This document shows positions 6,168 to 8,771 of a DNA stretch of 8,771 bases, piece after piece. The position numbers and the translations under genes are program-made. This DNA is from Eubacterium sp. Lineage in GTDB: Bacteria > Bacillota > Clostridia > Oscillospirales > Acutalibacteraceae. Every line of letters begins with the position of its first letter. Within the stretch, counting starts at the first letter, position 1. The notes under the pieces are model-generated. The model made no database searches. It was not told the DNA's origin and saw only the letters and a program-made list of their open reading frames with translations. The DNA is taken from assembly GCA_029059925.1 (NCBI GenBank), contig JAIDVA010000273.1, positions 1 through 8,771 of the forward strand. Reading direction: 5' to 3'.

Positions 6168-7118
6168 ATGCTTGATAAAAGAAAGGTAGTCATCATCGGT
6201 GCCGGTCATGTCGGCTCTCATGTTGCAATGGCACTCTGTTTTCAGGGCACCTGTGATGAAATTGTTTTTATTGATAAGGATCATGCAAAGGCAATCAGCA
6301 ATTGCTATGATGTGGCAGATGCTTGCCTGTTTTTAGGCTCAACTACAAAAATCAGTGTTGGTGATTATAACGACTGCAAGGATGCCGATATTATTGTTAT
6401 CTCAATTGGTATGCCGAGAAAGCCGGGACAGACAAGGCTTGAAATGCTTGATGACTCTATCGTTATGCTTAAGGATGTTGTAGAAAATCTTAAACCAATT
6501 GATTTCAAGGGTATTATTGTGTCAATAACAAATCCTGCCGACATTATTGCCGACTATGCAAGAAAGCATCTCGGATTACCGAGAGAAAGATGCTTCTCAA
6601 CAGGTACGTCGCTTGATACTGCAAGACTTAAGAGAACGGTCAGCGAGCTTGCTGATATCGACAGAAGAAGTGTCACTACCTGTGCAATCGGTGAGCATGG
6701 CGATTCTTCATTTGTTCCGTTTTCAACGCTTACTTTGGGCGGTAAAAATTACAAAGATTTGCAGCAGGATAAGCCTGAAAAATACGGCAAGCTTACTGAA
6801 GAGTTTGTTCTGGAAAGAACACGTTATATTGGCTACGATATCATTAACGGCAAAGGCTCAACAGAATTTGGTATCGGTGCGGCATGTGCTGATATATGCA
6901 AGGCGATTTTTCACGATGAAAAGAGGGTTATCCCTGCATCTGTTTTGCTTGATGGTGAATATGGTATGCACGATGTTGCCTGCGGCGTTCCTTGCGTTAT
7001 CGGCAGAAATGGTATTGAAGATATTATTGAATTGCCGCTCACTGACAGTGAAAAAGAACAGCTTGAATATACCTGTAAGGTAATTAAGGAAAATATTGAA
7101 CGGGCAGAAAAAATATAG
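6168..7118 (+). CDS. L-lactate/malate dehydrogenase family protein
   Basis: This 316-residue NAD-dependent 2-hydroxyacid dehydrogenase interconverts an L-2-hydroxyacid and its 2-oxoacid in the cytoplasm. Seen: Rossmann GAGHVG (11-16), Asp36 favouring NAD over NADP, the mobile loop GMPRKPGQTR (81-90) with Arg90 (LDH Arg109), Asn122 (Asn140), Asp150 and Arg153 (Asp168, Arg171), and the catalytic GEHGD with His177 (His195). The scaffold (GTSLDTAR, GEHGDS) is LDH-like, but position 102 in LDH numbering is Arg84, as in malate dehydrogenases, where LDH has Gln. It may therefore prefer oxaloacetate or another oxoacid, and the product name is left open. The ATG at 6168 has GTGAGG 9 bases upstream; a GTG at 6153 is part of that site. 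It has its own promoter and terminator, so it is probably monocistronic. Confidence 0.92.
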   Translation: MLDKRKVVIIGAGHVGSHVAMALCFQGTCDEIVFIDKDHAKAISNCYDVADACLFLGSTTKISVGDYNDCKDADIIVISIGMPRKPGQTRLEMLDDSIVMLKDVVENLKPIDFKGIIVSITNPADIIADYARKHLGLPRERCFSTGTSLDTARLKRTVSELADIDRRSVTTCAIGEHGDSSFVPFSTLTLGGKNYKDLQQDKPEKYGKLTEEFVLERTRYIGYDIINGKGSTEFGIGAACADICKAIFHDEKRVIPASVLLDGEYGMHDVACGVPCVIGRNGIEDIIELPLTDSEKEQLEYTCKVIKENIERAEKI

Positions 7119-7138
7119 TATTAAATACCTTAGACTGA

Positions 7139-7169
7139 AGGGCGCACATTGTGCGCCCTGTTTTATTTG
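7139..7169 (+). terminator. Rho-independent terminator after the dehydrogenase gene
   Basis: AGGGCGCAC (7139-7147) pairs perfectly with GTGCGCCCT (7151-7159) around a 3-base loop, followed by GTTTTATTT. It starts 20 bases after the stop codon and separates the dehydrogenase from the downstream transport operon. Confidence 0.9.
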
Positions 7170-7216
7170 GTTTACTTATACAAAAAAGATGACTGATTAT
7201 TAGTGCTTTTGTACAA

Positions 7217-7245
7217 TTGACTTTATCGCTTTTATGTGTTAAACT
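7217..7245 (+). promoter_or_regulatory. Promoter of the substrate-binding-protein operon
   Basis: TTGACT (7217-7222), a 17-base spacer and TAAACT (7240-7245) match the sigma-A consensus with one and two mismatches. The -10 box lies inside an inverted repeat (7237-7255), which would allow repression. The leader to the ATG at 7290 is under 45 bases and too short for a T-box or riboswitch. Confidence 0.6.
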
Positions 7246-7255
7246 GTTTTTAACA
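7237..7255. promoter_or_regulatory. Inverted repeat over the -10 box, candidate operator
   Basis: TGTTAAA (7237-7243) and TTTAACA (7249-7255) are exact inverted copies separated by 5 bases. Total length (19 bases) and placement fit a dimeric repressor site. The region is AT-rich, so chance is possible. Confidence 0.4.
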
Positions 7256-7289
7256 TACAGGCAAAATATAATTTTTGAGGAGTGTCATT

Positions 7290-8288
7290 ATGACTAGATT
7301 TATTAAAAAAATAGGAGCCATTGCACTTACTGCTGCAATGATAGGAAGCGTCTTTACCGGCTGTTCGTCAAAGACGGACAACCCCGAGGATAAAGATACA
7401 TATAAGGTTGGTATCTGTCAGCTCATGCAGCACCCTGCACTTGACAAAGCAACAAAAGGCTTTCAGGATGCGTTGACAGAAATGCTCGGCGATAAGGTTG
7501 AGTTTTCCTATCAGAATGCGTCAGGCGACAGTGCGGCATGTGCAACAATCGCAAATCAGTTCGTTTCAAATGATGTTGATTTGATAATGGCAAATGCAAC
7601 AGCTGCGTTACAGGCTTGTACAACAGCTACAGCAGCATCAAAAATCCCTGTAGTTGCCACATCAATTACCAATTTCGGTGTTGCACTTGATATTGAAATG
7701 GGGCCGACAGATGCAACAGGCATCAATGTCACAGGTACACATGACCTTGCTCCGCTTGAAAAGCAGGCTGAGCAGCTTACAACCCTTTTCCCGGAAGCAA
7801 AAAATGTAGGTATTCTTTACTGTTCGTCCGAAGCTAATTCAAAGTTTCAGTCAGACGGTATGGAGGAAATACTCAAGGCACAAGGTCTTAATGTAAATAT
7901 ATATACTTTCTCGGACTCAAACGATTTACAGGCGGTTGCAAAGAAGGCAGCAGCTGCGTCCGATGTGATATATATTCCGACAGACAATACTGTTGCCGAT
8001 AACGGTGCTGTTGTTGATGCAGCCTGCACTGAGGCTAATACACCTATTATTTCTGGTGAATCAGATGCCTGTGCTGCTTATAGAGGTGTGGCAACATATT
8101 CAATTGATTTCTATGAAATCGGATATAATGCAGGTAAAATGGCTTATGAAATTCTTGTTAACGGTGCAGATCCTGCAACAATGAATATTCAGGCGCCGCA
8201 GACATTGACTGCACAGTACCTGCCTGAAAAAGCTGAAGAGTTTAATGTTCAGATTCCTGAAGATTATGTAATTCTTGCGGCTGAATAA
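7290..8288 (+). CDS. ABC transporter substrate-binding lipoprotein, TrpX-like (ABC_sub_bind)
   Basis: This 332-residue protein is a periplasmic-binding-fold lipoprotein of the TrpX/ABC_sub_bind family, members of which bind aromatic amino acids or other small solutes outside the membrane. Seen: the lipoprotein signal MTRFIKK plus a hydrophobic stretch and the lipobox FTGC with Cys25, then the family opening YKVGICQLMQHPALDKATKGF (38-58 approximately), the QNASGDSAACATIANQF block (75-91), KNVGILY at the start of lobe 2 (171-177), and the closing SIDFYEIGYNAGKMAYEIL segment (271-289). The ATG at 7290 is preceded by GAGGAG with a 7-base gap; an upstream TTG at 7275 would place that site inside the gene. 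The next gene is a close paralogue 29 bases downstream. Permease and ATPase genes usually follow but are outside the window. The ligand cannot be assigned from sequence. Confidence 0.92.
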   Translation: MTRFIKKIGAIALTAAMIGSVFTGCSSKTDNPEDKDTYKVGICQLMQHPALDKATKGFQDALTEMLGDKVEFSYQNASGDSAACATIANQFVSNDVDLIMANATAALQACTTATAASKIPVVATSITNFGVALDIEMGPTDATGINVTGTHDLAPLEKQAEQLTTLFPEAKNVGILYCSSEANSKFQSDGMEEILKAQGLNVNIYTFSDSNDLQAVAKKAAAASDVIYIPTDNTVADNGAVVDAACTEANTPIISGESDACAAYRGVATYSIDFYEIGYNAGKMAYEILVNGADPATMNIQAPQTLTAQYLPEKAEEFNVQIPEDYVILAAE

Positions 8289-8317
8289 ATATAATTAAAT
8301 TTATGGAGGAATAAAAA

Positions 8318-8771
8318 GTGAATAAAATTATTAAAAAGATTACGGCAGTTGCATTGTCAGCTGTTTTAGTGGGTGGCTGCCTTGCGGGCTGTTCATCACA
8401 GGAGGCTGATCAGCCTGATGAAAAGAAAACATCATTCAAAATCGGTATTTGTCAGCTTATGCAGCACGATGCTCTTGATGCGGCAACCAAGGGCTTTCAG
8501 GATAAACTCAATGAATTAGCTGCTGTAAATGGTGTTACAATCGAATATGATGTTCAGAATGCATCCGGTGATTCAGCAGCATGTGCAACAATTGCAAATC
8601 AGTTTGTGTCAAATAAGTATGATTTAATTATGGCAAATGCAACTCCTGCACTTCAGGCCTGTGCAACAGCTACAGCGGCATCAAAAACTCCTGTTATAGC
8701 AACATCAGTTACAGATTTCGGTGTTGCTCTCGGTATTGATATGGCGCCTACAGATCCGACCGGTATCAATG
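8318..8771 (+). CDS. Second TrpX-like substrate-binding lipoprotein (3' end cut by window)
   Basis: The first 151 codons of a paralogue of the preceding gene are visible; the reading frame is open to the window edge. The GTG start at 8318 is preceded by GGAGGA with a 7-base gap. The product begins MNKIIKKITAVAL and has lipobox LAGC with Cys25, so it should be a membrane-anchored lipoprotein. The mature part follows its neighbour closely: GICQLMQH, ATKGFQD, a fully shared QNASGDSAACATIANQFVSN block, LIMANAT, ATAASK and FGVAL. It has three extra residues near 68-72. The shared amino acids are written with many different synonymous codons, so this is an old tandem duplication kept by selection rather than a recent copy. 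It probably feeds the same transporter with a related ligand, or the two differ in affinity. Confidence 0.92.
   Translation, partial: MNKIIKKITAVALSAVLVGGCLAGCSSQEADQPDEKKTSFKIGICQLMQHDALDAATKGFQDKLNELAAVNGVTIEYDVQNASGDSAACATIANQFVSNKYDLIMANATPALQACATATAASKTPVIATSVTDFGVALGIDMAPTDPTGIN

Noticed and set aside
7119..7289. T-box or riboswitch ahead of the lipoprotein operon
   Set aside because: After the dehydrogenase terminator and the promoter, the leader is under 45 bases and has no T-box consensus or second terminator.
8289..8317. Possible frameshift splitting one long binding protein into two
   Set aside because: Each copy has its own ribosome binding site, signal peptide and lipobox, and the first has a full-length C-terminus, so they are separate paralogues.

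Overview
The window looks like part of the chromosome of a low-to-moderate GC, Gram-positive anaerobe of the Clostridia, plausibly a Ruminococcaceae/Oscillospirales gut relative. This is inferred from strong AGGAG-type ribosome binding sites, AT-rich promoters close to the sigma-A consensus, lipoproteins with Cys lipoboxes, and a SerA of the short ACT type common in Firmicutes. I could not run a taxonomic search. Most of the window is ordinary metabolism and transport. I see no CRISPR array, rRNA, tRNA, transposase or phage gene.

Region 1 (1-2390, + strand) is a two-gene serine operon, serC then serA, separated by 19 bases and closed by a perfect 13-bp terminator hairpin. The two enzymes are steps 2 and 1 of the phosphorylated serine pathway; serB is not in the window.

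Region 2 (2388-2562) is a convergent gap of about 175 bases with two GC-rich hairpins. They look like a dispersed palindromic repeat rather than genes.

Region 3 (2563-6049, - strand) is a tightly overlapping three-gene operon: a LolD/MacB-type ABC ATPase, a secreted membrane-anchored protein with two near-duplicate Ig-like domains plus a third, and a MacB/FtsX-type permease. Its promoter (TTGACA-N17-TATATT) overlaps a cluster of direct and inverted repeats that looks like an operator. The Ig-like protein sits where other systems have a MacA-type adaptor, and I regard this as the most unusual module in the window.

Region 4 (6107-7169, + strand) is a monocistronic lactate/malate dehydrogenase family gene with its own promoter and terminator. 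It carries an LDH-like active site but Arg at the substrate-discriminating position. Its promoter spacer carries a 9-base copy of the palindrome half found at the divergent ABC promoter.

Region 5 (7217-8771, + strand) starts a transport operon with two tandem paralogous lipoproteins of the TrpX-like (ABC_sub_bind) substrate-binding family. The second is cut by the window edge. The matching permease and ATPase are expected downstream but are not visible.
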